From Flavobacteriaceae bacterium (GTDB taxonomy: Bacteria; Bacteroidota; Bacteroidia; Flavobacteriales; Flavobacteriaceae), in NCBI GenBank assembly GCA_018608625.1, contig JABAZC010000026.1:1-54439 (forward strand): a DNA stretch of 54,439 bases. Direction: 5' to 3'. The notes below the pieces were generated by a model. It was not told the origin of the DNA and did no database searches. It saw nothing but the letters and a program-made list of their open reading frames with translations. The position numbers and the translations under genes were made by a program. This document shows positions 7,980 to 15,768 of this stretch, in pieces. Within the stretch, counting starts at the first letter, position 1. Every line of letters starts with the position of its first letter.

Positions 7980-9473
7980 ATGACCATGAAAAACATATGT
8001 CTTTATCTAAGTTTAGTCTCGCTATTTATTGGTTCGAGTCAATCTATAAAAGTCCCTGTCGACACACTAGTTACTACTACCCACTCCACTACAATCAAAG
8101 GGGTGAATTTTAGTTATACTGCTGAAACTGGCATGCAACCTGTTTGGGATAAAGAAGGTATTCCTATTGCGAGCCTTTTTTACACCTATTACACAAGAAA
8201 TAACATAAAAAATAGAGCAGAACGACCCTTGATCATTTCCTTTAACGGTGGCCCTGGTTCTGCATCTGTTTGGATGCATATTGCATATACAGGACCTCGT
8301 ATATTAAATGTAGATTCTGAAGGCTATCCAGTGCAACCTTATGGCTTTAAAAACAATCCAAACTCTGTATTAGACGAAGTAGATATTGTTTTCGTAAATC
8401 CTGTAAATACTGCTTATTCAAGAATGCTACCAGATATTGAAGGTGAACTACCAAAGCCAGAACAATTTTTTGGAATCAATGAAGATATTAAGTACTTGGC
8501 GGCGTGGATTAATACGTTTGTGAGTCGGAAAAATAGATGGGAATCACCTAAGTATATTATTGGCGAAAGCTACGGCGGAACGCGCGTTATGGGATTGTCT
8601 TTGGAATTACAGCAAAATCAATGGATGTACTTAAATGGCGTTATTTTAGTCTCACCAGCTGATTACAAAGTATTAAGAGTTGGTGGACCTGTTTCTTCAG
8701 CGCTAAACCTCCCCTACTTCACTGCTGCAGCTTGGTATCATAATCAACTACCTGAAATACTTCAATCAAAAGATCTATCGGAGATCCTTCCAGAATCAGA
8801 AGACTTTACGATCAATACTTTATTACCTGCATTGGCAAAAGGAGGATTTATTAGTGACTCTGAAAAAATCAGGGTCAGTAAAAAAATGGCTTATTATTCA
8901 GGATTAAGTCAAAAGGTGATTTTACAACACAACCTGGACGTACCTAATTCATTTTTCTGGAAGGAACTTCTCAGAGATGAAACTGGACAAACCATAGGAC
9001 GATTAGACTCCCGTTACCTCGGGATTGATAAAAAAGAATCTGGAGACAGACCTGATTACAGTGCAGAATTAACCTCTTGGCTTCATTCATTTACACCCGC
9101 TATCAATCATTATATTAAAAGTGAATTGGACTTTAAAACAGATTTAAAATACAACATGTTTGGGTCCGTACAACCATGGAATAATGAGGGCGACAATACA
9201 CGTGATGACCTAAGACTAGCAATGGCACAAAACCCCTATCTGAAAGTATTAAATCAATCTGGATATTATGATGGAGCTACTACTTATTTTAATGCAAAAT
9301 ATACATTGTCACAAATAGACCCTAGCGGAAAAATGAAAGAGCGCTTTCACTTTAAAGGCTACAGAAGTGGGCATATGATGTATTTGAGAGACGAAGATTT
9401 AATTCAGGCTAATGACGACTTAAGAGAGTTCCTTAAAATCTCATCTGCTGACGGTAAGCCCGCAAAATACTAA
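7980..9473 (+). CDS. S10 family serine carboxypeptidase-like exopeptidase, secreted
   Basis: 497 residues. A hydrophobic N-terminus (Met at 7980 or at 7986; the latter gives the tidier signal peptide, MKNICLYLSLVSLFIGSS) suggests export. Alpha/beta hydrolase fold of family S10: SFNGGPGSASVW is the oxyanion region, GESYGG carries the nucleophile (S197 counted from 7980), and GYRSGHMMY near residue 463 holds the catalytic His, with the Asp in YDGATTY. It would release C-terminal residues from peptides. It shares one base with the downstream glycosyltransferase gene (TAATG), so both are on one transcript, although the functions look unrelated. Confidence 0.92.
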   Translation: MTMKNICLYLSLVSLFIGSSQSIKVPVDTLVTTTHSTTIKGVNFSYTAETGMQPVWDKEGIPIASLFYTYYTRNNIKNRAERPLIISFNGGPGSASVWMHIAYTGPRILNVDSEGYPVQPYGFKNNPNSVLDEVDIVFVNPVNTAYSRMLPDIEGELPKPEQFFGINEDIKYLAAWINTFVSRKNRWESPKYIIGESYGGTRVMGLSLELQQNQWMYLNGVILVSPADYKVLRVGGPVSSALNLPYFTAAAWYHNQLPEILQSKDLSEILPESEDFTINTLLPALAKGGFISDSEKIRVSKKMAYYSGLSQKVILQHNLDVPNSFFWKELLRDETGQTIGRLDSRYLGIDKKESGDRPDYSAELTSWLHSFTPAINHYIKSELDFKTDLKYNMFGSVQPWNNEGDNTRDDLRLAMAQNPYLKVLNQSGYYDGATTYFNAKYTLSQIDPSGKMKERFHFKGYRSGHMMYLRDEDLIQANDDLREFLKISSADGKPAKY

Positions 9474-10480
9474 TGCAAAGACCTCTTGTTAGCATTTTAG
9501 TTCCTTTCAAAAACACCGCTAACTATTTAGAAGATTGTTTGGAATCACTATTAAAACAAACATTTACAAGTTGGGAACTTCTTATTGTCGACGACGGATC
9601 TACAGATGACAGTAGAATCATAGTTCAAAAATATACTGATAAAGACAGTAGAATACAGTTGTTTAACAACCAGGGTAAAGGAATTATAGAAGCCTTAAGA
9701 ACAGCCTATAGCCATGCAAAAGGCACATTCATCACTAGGATGGATAGTGATGATATAATGATGGAAAACAAACTAATGGAGCTACATAAATCGCTTCAAA
9801 CTCGAGGCAGAGGACACCTAGCTTTAGGTAAGGTTAGCTACTTTTCTGAAGCAGGGATTGGAGATGGCTACAAACGCTATGAGGTTTGGCTCAATTCATT
9901 AACAACCAAAGGAAACAACTTTGATGAAATCTATAAGGAATGTGTGATCCCATCGCCCTGTTGGATGGTTTACAAAACTGATTTTGATAAATGTAACGGC
10001 TTCACTCCCAACACATACCCTGAAGATTATGACTTGGCATTTAGATTTTTTAAATATGGATTAAAATGTATTCCAACTAATGAAGTCCTTCACCTTTGGC
10101 GAGATTATCCTTTAAGAACCTCTAGAATTGATGTGAATTATTTAGAAAATTCCTTTATAGAACTGAAGGTTAACTACTTTTTAGAACTATCATATCAAAA
10201 GGAAAAAAAACTAATTGTTTGGGGAGCAGGAACAAAAGGAAAAAAAATAGCACAACTGCTAATAAATAAAAAGATCTCTTTTGATTGGATTTGCGATAAT
10301 CCAAAAAAAATAGATAAACTAATTTATAACCAAACATTGAAGCCTATTGACTATTTGAGTTCTGTAAAAAACCCTCAATGTATTATCTCGGTGGCTAATC
10401 AAGAGGCGCAATTAGGGATAAAACAATTTTTAAAGTCTTATAACATGAATGCTCTAAATGATTATTTCTTCTTCTGCTAA
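9473..10480 (+). CDS. Family 2 glycosyltransferase with C-terminal Rossmann-like domain
   Basis: 335 residues. The GT-A domain occupies about 1-230: SILVPFKNTANYLEDCLESLL, VDDGSTDDS (nucleotide binding) and RMDSDD (metal-binding DxD). After about residue 240 a second short domain begins with LIVWGAGTKGKKIAQLL, a GxGxxG nucleotide-binding loop, and continues with a CDNP segment. The appended domain resembles the small Rossmann units attached to some sugar-modifying enzymes. No membrane segment is visible. No polysaccharide locus surrounds it, so the sugar and acceptor are unknown. The start codon overlaps the stop of the S10 gene. Confidence 0.88.
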   Translation: MQRPLVSILVPFKNTANYLEDCLESLLKQTFTSWELLIVDDGSTDDSRIIVQKYTDKDSRIQLFNNQGKGIIEALRTAYSHAKGTFITRMDSDDIMMENKLMELHKSLQTRGRGHLALGKVSYFSEAGIGDGYKRYEVWLNSLTTKGNNFDEIYKECVIPSPCWMVYKTDFDKCNGFTPNTYPEDYDLAFRFFKYGLKCIPTNEVLHLWRDYPLRTSRIDVNYLENSFIELKVNYFLELSYQKEKKLIVWGAGTKGKKIAQLLINKKISFDWICDNPKKIDKLIYNQTLKPIDYLSSVKNPQCIISVANQEAQLGIKQFLKSYNMNALNDYFFFC

Positions 10481-10501
10481 GTAAATCAAAGTTTAGTTTT
10501 T

Positions 10502-10509
10502 TATATTTG
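10502..10509 (+). promoter_or_regulatory. Bacteroidota -7 promoter element for the batA-like operon
   Basis: TATATTTG matches TAnnTTTG. It lies 18 bases before the ATG at 10528 and helps place the start there rather than at the upstream in-frame TTG at 10507, which is part of the element itself. Confidence 0.6.
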
Positions 10510-10527
10510 ACAAAATCAATTAATCGG

Positions 10528-12453
10528 ATGCAGTTTTTATACCCAGAATATTTCTATGCTCTACCTGCATTACTCATCCCTATTTTCATTCACTTATTTC
10601 AACTTAGAAGGTTTAAAAAATATGCCTTTACCAACGTAGCTATATTGCAAAAAATAAGGTTTCAAACAAGAAAAAGTTCGCAATTAAAAAAATGGCTGAT
10701 TTTGATTTTGAGACTTTTAGCAATGGCCTGTATAATCATTGCATTTAGTCAACCTTATTTTTCAAATCAAAAATCAATTGATGCGGCTTCTGAAACGGTT
10801 CTTTATTTAGATAATTCTTTTAGCATGCAAGCCCTTGGTGCTAATGGACCTCTTTTTAAAAGAGCCATTCAAGATGTGATTAGTGAAATTGACGAAGAAC
10901 AAAAGATTAGCTTATTCACTAATGATATTAGTTACCAATCCACCACGATAAAAGTTATAAAAAATAAGTTACTAAACTTAAACTACAGTCCTAACCAATT
11001 AAACTTAAGCAATGTAATTTTTAAAGGAAAATCATTATTTTCTAATTCTAAAAGTAGTTTAAAAACACTTCTAGTAATATCTGATTTTCAGAAACAGGAT
11101 CAAGAACTCTTAGCAGATATAGACACTACTTTAAGAGTGATCCTAGTACCTCTAAGTCCTTTGGATATTTCAAACGACTACATAGATAAAATATCAATAG
11201 TGCCCTCTTTAAACGCAAACAATTTATTAAATGTAACAGCTAAAACTAATACTAAAAGTAGAGACAGCATTGCAATAACCCTGTTTGAATCAGATAAAAT
11301 TATTGGAAAATCAATATTAGAAAAGTCTAAGAACTATAAAACTTCTTTTGTGATTCAAAAAAAGGACGGATTTAAAGGGAAGTTATTTATAGAAGACAGT
11401 CAGGTATATTACGACGACACCTTCTATTTTAACATTCCAAAAAAAAGTAAAATATCTGTATTAGCAATTAATGACAACACGAGTTCTATGTTTTTGAAAA
11501 AGATATATTCTAAAGATGAATTTATATTTAAAAGCCAAGATTACAAAGCCTTAGATTTTAGTAAAATTAAAAATACTGATTTGATAGTATTAAATGGTGT
11601 TAACGATATTTCTATAGCTTTAAAAAACAGTCTTAAAGATTTTATGACTAACGGAGGAATTATTGTGTTAATCCCAAGTGGTAAAGGGAGTGTTTATTCT
11701 TATAATCGATTAATATCAACACAAACAAGCCATTCTCTAAAACCAATTAAAATACAAGAAAAAAGGATTACCGGAATAGAATTTGACCACTTTATTTTAA
11801 GAGAGGTCTTTAAAACAAAAGTGACTAATTTCCAATACCCATCGGTTAATAGCTACTACCCAGTAACTACTTTTACTAACAAAATATTATCCTTTGAAGA
11901 CCAACAAGCTTTTTTATGTCAATTTAATTCATTGTTTGTTTTCACAGCTTCTTTAGACCTTAAAAACTCTAACTTCAAAAAATCCCCTTTAATTGTTCCA
12001 ACTCTTTATAACATCGGAAGATACAGTTTAGCAAATCCTCCTTTACAATATTTTACAGAAGTTAAAAACTCTTTTGACTTAAAATTAGAGTTACAAAAAG
12101 ATCGTATTTTAAAACTAAGTCGCAACAAAGAAGAATTTATTCCTCTTCAATTAAACTTAAACTCAAAGGTCCGTATTACTACAGAAAAATTACCGAATGA
12201 ACCTGGACACTATGCCGTCATAAAAAACAACGATACTATAACGCATATTAGTTATAACTACAATCGAAAAGAAAGCCTACTTGCATATTATAACCTATCT
12301 GATATAAAGGGTTGTATTATTAATAACTCACTCCCAATAACACTTAAAAACATAAATTCTGAGTCGAATGTAACGTGGTTATGGAAATGGTTTATTATTT
12401 TTGCATTAACATTATTAGCTTTTGAAATGCTCATCTTAAAATATTTTAAATGA
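10528..12453 (+). CDS. BatA/aerotolerance-type membrane protein with VWA-like domain
   Basis: 641 residues from the ATG at 10528. The N-terminus QFLYPEYFYALPALLIPIFIHLFQLRRFKK is the Bacteroidota BatA module: a membrane segment, then a basic loop, a second membrane segment (LKKWLILILRLLAMACIIIAF) and a periplasmic region. The segment LYLDNSFSM resembles the DxSxS metal site of a von Willebrand factor A domain. A final membrane helix lies at about 615-635. Such proteins are linked to stress tolerance and to MoxR chaperone systems, but no moxR or other bat gene is nearby. It heads a four-gene unit, overlapping the next gene by 4 bases. Confidence 0.85.
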   Translation: MQFLYPEYFYALPALLIPIFIHLFQLRRFKKYAFTNVAILQKIRFQTRKSSQLKKWLILILRLLAMACIIIAFSQPYFSNQKSIDAASETVLYLDNSFSMQALGANGPLFKRAIQDVISEIDEEQKISLFTNDISYQSTTIKVIKNKLLNLNYSPNQLNLSNVIFKGKSLFSNSKSSLKTLLVISDFQKQDQELLADIDTTLRVILVPLSPLDISNDYIDKISIVPSLNANNLLNVTAKTNTKSRDSIAITLFESDKIIGKSILEKSKNYKTSFVIQKKDGFKGKLFIEDSQVYYDDTFYFNIPKKSKISVLAINDNTSSMFLKKIYSKDEFIFKSQDYKALDFSKIKNTDLIVLNGVNDISIALKNSLKDFMTNGGIIVLIPSGKGSVYSYNRLISTQTSHSLKPIKIQEKRITGIEFDHFILREVFKTKVTNFQYPSVNSYYPVTTFTNKILSFEDQQAFLCQFNSLFVFTASLDLKNSNFKKSPLIVPTLYNIGRYSLANPPLQYFTEVKNSFDLKLELQKDRILKLSRNKEEFIPLQLNLNSKVRITTEKLPNEPGHYAVIKNNDTITHISYNYNRKESLLAYYNLSDIKGCIINNSLPITLKNINSESNVTWLWKWFIIFALTLLAFEMLILKYFK

Positions 12454-13706
12454 ACGTACTTATAAAATCAGCTACCATTCTTGATGATAAAAGTGATTTC
12501 CATAATCAAACTCAAGACATTCTAGTTGAAAACGGTTTCATTACTAAAATTGCTAACGCTCTCAAAAACCCAAATAAATACCCTGTTTTAGAATTAGAAA
12601 ACCTCCATGTATCGAATGGATGGTTTGACAGCAGTGTGTCTTTTGGAGAGCCAGGGTTTGAAGAACGTGAAACAATCTCTAACGGATTAGAAGTAGCTGC
12701 CAATTCTGGATTTACTGATGTTGCACTAAATTCAAATACATTTCCGGTAATAGATTCCCATTCAGATATTTCGTTTGTGATTTCCAAGTCTTCTAGTGCA
12801 GCGACCAAGCTTTACCCCATTGGGGCCCTTACTACCGAAAGTAAAGGGATTGATCTAGCTGAGCTCTTTGACATGAAATCTGCTGGAAGCATCACTTTTG
12901 GAGACTATAAAAAACCCATTAAAAACCCTAATTTACTTAAGATCGCATTGCAATACGCCTCAAATTTTGAGGGGGTTGTACACTCATTCCCACAAGAAGA
13001 AAAAGTGGCAACAAATGGGGTGATGAATGAAAACATAACAAGTACCAGTCTTGGACTCAAAGGGCTTCCTGCTCTTGCTGAGGAACTACAAATAGTTCGT
13101 GATTTATTTATCTTAGAATACACTGGTGGTAAACTACACATCCCAACAATATCTACAAAAAAATCTGTAGAACTCATTCGGGATGCTAAGTCAAAAAAAC
13201 TGGATGTAAGTTGTAGCGTCGCTATTCATAATCTACTCTATACAGATGAGAAATTAATAGACTTTGATACTAATTTTAAAGTCAACCCACCGTTAAGATT
13301 AGCCTCAGATAATGAAGCTCTAATCGAAGGACTTAAAGACGGCACCATCGATATGGTGACATCAGATCATAACCCTATAAATATTGAGTATAAAAAAATA
13401 GAATTTGATTATGCAAAAGATGGCACCGTGGGATTAGAAAGTGCTTTTGGAGCTTTAAACACCATATTTTCTACAAAAAAAACTATCCAACTCCTTACCA
13501 ATGGAAAACAACGTTTTGGTGTTGCTAGATCAGCTATAAAAATTGGAAACCAAGCTCAATTGACTTTGTTTAACCCGTCGAATAGCTATGTTTTTGAAAA
13601 TAAACACATTTTTTCAAAATCTAAAAACTCACTTTTTATAGGATCTAAACTAAAAGGATCTGTTTATGGTATCATAGCCAATAACAAAACCTCAATAGAA
13701 CTTTAA
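12450..13706 (+). CDS. Dihydroorotase-like amidohydrolase, probable catalytically inactive homologue
   Basis: 418 residues with the overall layout of type I dihydroorotase (ring opening of dihydroorotate in pyrimidine synthesis): N-terminal beta domain, amidohydrolase barrel, GFTDVALNSNTFPVID and SDHNPI near the end. The metal site is altered: the canonical HVHLREPG appears as SVSFGEPG (S62 and S64 in place of the two His), and the HVST-type ligand is TIST (T233). H178 and the Asp of SDH remain. With three ligands gone, hydrolysis is unlikely; a structural partner role like that of inactive PyrC' subunits of aspartate transcarbamoylase is possible. It is translationally coupled to the BatA-like gene (ATGA overlap). 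Confidence 0.85.
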   Translation: MNVLIKSATILDDKSDFHNQTQDILVENGFITKIANALKNPNKYPVLELENLHVSNGWFDSSVSFGEPGFEERETISNGLEVAANSGFTDVALNSNTFPVIDSHSDISFVISKSSSAATKLYPIGALTTESKGIDLAELFDMKSAGSITFGDYKKPIKNPNLLKIALQYASNFEGVVHSFPQEEKVATNGVMNENITSTSLGLKGLPALAEELQIVRDLFILEYTGGKLHIPTISTKKSVELIRDAKSKKLDVSCSVAIHNLLYTDEKLIDFDTNFKVNPPLRLASDNEALIEGLKDGTIDMVTSDHNPINIEYKKIEFDYAKDGTVGLESAFGALNTIFSTKKTIQLLTNGKQRFGVARSAIKIGNQAQLTLFNPSNSYVFENKHIFSKSKNSLFIGSKLKGSVYGIIANNKTSIEL

Positions 13707-14038
13707 TGACGGACAACAACGATATTAAAAATGGTAAAAGTATCGCCGTTATAAGCTACTTTTACCTCATTGGTGTACTTATCGCTTACCTTGCTAATTC
13801 CGATAAAAAAAGTGCTTTTTCTTATTTTCATATTAGACAATCTCTGGGGCTATGGCTCTCATTTATGGCCTTAGGATATCCTATTGGTTATTTTGATAAT
13901 TGGCAAATTACATTTTCATTTTGGATTGCTTTTGGAATATTGTTTGCTTACGGATTTTCATCTGCTATTTCTGGAAAAATGATTCCAATTCCACTTCTTG
14001 GGAAAATATATCAAAAAGTGTTTAAAAAAATACAATAA
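13706..14038 (+). CDS. Small Tic20/DUF4870-like membrane protein
   Basis: 110 residues with about three hydrophobic segments (14-30, 48-62, 68-87). The pattern of FHIRQSLGLWL followed by a hairpin of membrane helices is the one shared by DUF4870 and Tic20-like proteins, which flavobacterial annotations sometimes call import component protein. No transport role has been shown for the bacterial versions. Its start shares one base with the dihydroorotase-like stop and its stop directly abuts the next ATG, so it is an integral member of this operon. Confidence 0.78.
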   Translation: MTDNNDIKNGKSIAVISYFYLIGVLIAYLANSDKKSAFSYFHIRQSLGLWLSFMALGYPIGYFDNWQITFSFWIAFGILFAYGFSSAISGKMIPIPLLGKIYQKVFKKIQ

Positions 14039-14692
14039 ATGAGTAAAGAACTTCCCTTACACCACATTTACAGACCTTCAACATTAAAAGAAAATGCTCC
14101 ATTATTAATTATGCTTCACGGCTATGGAAGTGACGAAAATGATTTATTCTCTTTTGCGAATGAACTTCCACAAGAACTATTTATAATTTCCCTTAAGGCA
14201 CCCTATTCATTAGAACCCCAAGGCAATGCTTGGTATGCCATTAACTTTGATGCTGATCAAAATAAATGGAATGATAACGAGCAAGCAAAACTGTCTATGA
14301 AAACTCTCATAGAATGTATTGACAAAGCTTGTGAGACCTATCCTGTCAATAAAAATAATATATCCATACTGGGATTCAGTCAAGGAACTATCTTAGCAAT
14401 GGCTACCGCTTTAAACCATCCCACAAAAATCAAGAATATTATCGGATTAAGCGGTTATATAAATCACGATATTCTTCCTGAAAACCTCAAAGAATTAGAC
14501 TACTCAAACCTAAATTTTTATTGTTCTCATGGAACAGTTGATCAGGTTATACCAATCGATTGGGCACGACAAACCCCCGTGTTTCTTAAGTCATTAAACA
14601 TACAACACACCTATAGTGAATTCCCTATAGGTCACGGAGTGGCACCAAAAAATTTCTATGAACTTAGAAATTGGATTTCAACTAAAATTTAG
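14039..14692 (+). CDS. Phospholipase/carboxylesterase family alpha/beta hydrolase
   Basis: 217 residues, the usual size for this family. The oxyanion loop LHGYGSDEND, the nucleophile elbow GFSQG (S114), an Asp in GTVDQVIP and the His of PIGHGV form the expected triad. No signal peptide, so cytosolic. Related enzymes hydrolyse short acyl esters or lysophospholipids; the true substrate is not predictable. It ends the operon that starts with the BatA-like gene and faces a convergent pair of minus-strand genes. Confidence 0.88.
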   Translation: MSKELPLHHIYRPSTLKENAPLLIMLHGYGSDENDLFSFANELPQELFIISLKAPYSLEPQGNAWYAINFDADQNKWNDNEQAKLSMKTLIECIDKACETYPVNKNNISILGFSQGTILAMATALNHPTKIKNIIGLSGYINHDILPENLKELDYSNLNFYCSHGTVDQVIPIDWARQTPVFLKSLNIQHTYSEFPIGHGVAPKNFYELRNWISTKI

Positions 14693-14746
14693 TAATAATA
14701 AACAGATAATTAAATATGAAAACATAGAAGCAGAACTTTATTTTTC

Positions 14747-14911
14747 CTATTTGTTTGAGTTTAAATCCGTAGTTTCTAAATTTTCGATTTTTGTCTTAAA
14801 TTTATCAATATCTGTTTCATATTTATCAATGATACTTTTAGAATTCACATACTGAAATACATTGACTAAAAGAGAAAACAAAAGAAGGTATAGTAAGATA
14901 TTTTTTTTCAT
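14747..14911 (-). CDS. 54-residue single-pass membrane protein coupled to metallo-hydrolase gene
   Basis: Short frame of 54 codons. The product has a lysine start (MKKN), a hydrophobic stretch of about 17 residues (ILLYLLLFSLLVNVFQYV) and a hydrophilic helical tail (KSIIDKYETDIDKFKTKIENLE) with coiled-coil character. The ATG sits 1 base after the stop of the upstream gene at 14913-15674, as expected for coupled translation. Orientation and membrane-plus-coiled-coil design suggest a small anchor or stalk protein. No family is recognised. A plus-strand frame over the same bases (14658-14855) is less plausible. Confidence 0.72.
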   Translation of the reverse strand: MKKNILLYLLLFSLLVNVFQYVNSKSIIDKYETDIDKFKTKIENLETTDLNSNK

Positions 14912-14912
14912 T

Positions 14913-15674
14913 TTAAATAGATATTTGTAATTGATCGTAGGCGATTTTCACATTCTGAGGAAGGGTTTTCTCAACAGAATCGTGAAACCCTAAGTGATGA
15001 CTTATGTGAGTTAAATAGGCTTTTTTCGGATTTACTAATTTTATAAAACATAAAGCTTCTTCTAGATTAAAGTGAGACACGTGAGGGTCAATACGAAGCG
15101 CATTAACAACCAATACGTCTAGATTTTTAAGCTTTTGAATTTCTGATTTTGAAATCGTTTTTGCGTCTGTTATGTAAGCAAAATTATCAATTCTATAGCC
15201 AAATATAGGAAGGGTATTATGTAGCACATTGATAGGAATTATCGTTTTACTCCCAATATTAAAAGTTTCACCTGATATTTGATGATCATTCAAAGTTAGT
15301 ACCCCAGGGTATTTATTTTCTTTTTTAAAGATATAATCAAAACGTTTATATAATGACTTTAAAACCCGCTCATTGGCATAAACATCAATAGCACCTTGTC
15401 TATAGAAAAAAGGCCTTAAATCATCTAAACCAGCAGTATGATCACTATGCTCATGGGTAAAGAGAACGGCGTTAATTTCAGTACATTCCGTTCTTAACAA
15501 CTGTTGGCGAAAATCTGGACCACAGTCAATTAAAATTGAGAAATCAGACCATTCAACTAAAACAGAAACCCTAAGGCGCTTATCTTTTGGGTTTTCACTA
15601 AGACAAACAGGGTGGTTACTCCCTATAAAAGGAATACCTTGAGATGTTCCAGTACCTAAAAATGTAATTTTCAA
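14913..15674 (-). CDS. MBL-fold metallo-hydrolase, PhnP-like
   Basis: 253 residues. The start MKITFLGTGTSQGIPFIG and the metal motif THEHSDH (H74, H76, D78, H79) define the beta-lactamase fold; further ligands appear in ITDAKT and THISHH. The arrangement with an early conserved Cys (PVCLSE) matches the PhnP group, whose founder is a phosphodiesterase for 5-phosphoribosyl 1,2-cyclic phosphate. No phosphonate genes are nearby, so a general cyclic phosphodiesterase is the safer description. It leads a two-gene unit with the 54-residue membrane protein. Confidence 0.88.
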   Translation of the reverse strand: MKITFLGTGTSQGIPFIGSNHPVCLSENPKDKRLRVSVLVEWSDFSILIDCGPDFRQQLLRTECTEINAVLFTHEHSDHTAGLDDLRPFFYRQGAIDVYANERVLKSLYKRFDYIFKKENKYPGVLTLNDHQISGETFNIGSKTIIPINVLHNTLPIFGYRIDNFAYITDAKTISKSEIQKLKNLDVLVVNALRIDPHVSHFNLEEALCFIKLVNPKKAYLTHISHHLGFHDSVEKTLPQNVKIAYDQLQISI

Positions 15675-15711
15675 CTCGTTTTAAATTTCAACAAAAATAG
15701 TCTATTTTTTT

Positions 15712-15740
15712 TTGTAAGATTATCTAAAATAGTACATTTG
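15712..15740 (+). promoter_or_regulatory. Complete Bacteroidota promoter (TTG-N18-TACATTTG)
   Basis: TTG at 15712-15714 and TACATTTG at 15733-15740 are separated by 18 bases, inside the 17-23 base window for the primary sigma factor of this phylum. The downstream gene starts at 15769. Confidence 0.75.
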
Positions 15741-15768
15741 TGTATAAACAAACTCCTTAAATTCGAAG

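Noticed and set aside
12450-13706. Functional PyrC dihydroorotase
   Set aside because: Two of the HxH ligands and the HVST histidine are replaced, so enzymatic function was not assigned.
14658-14855. Plus-strand 65-codon frame after the carboxylesterase
   Set aside because: It begins inside the previous gene in another frame, has low-complexity content and lies over the better supported minus-strand small gene.
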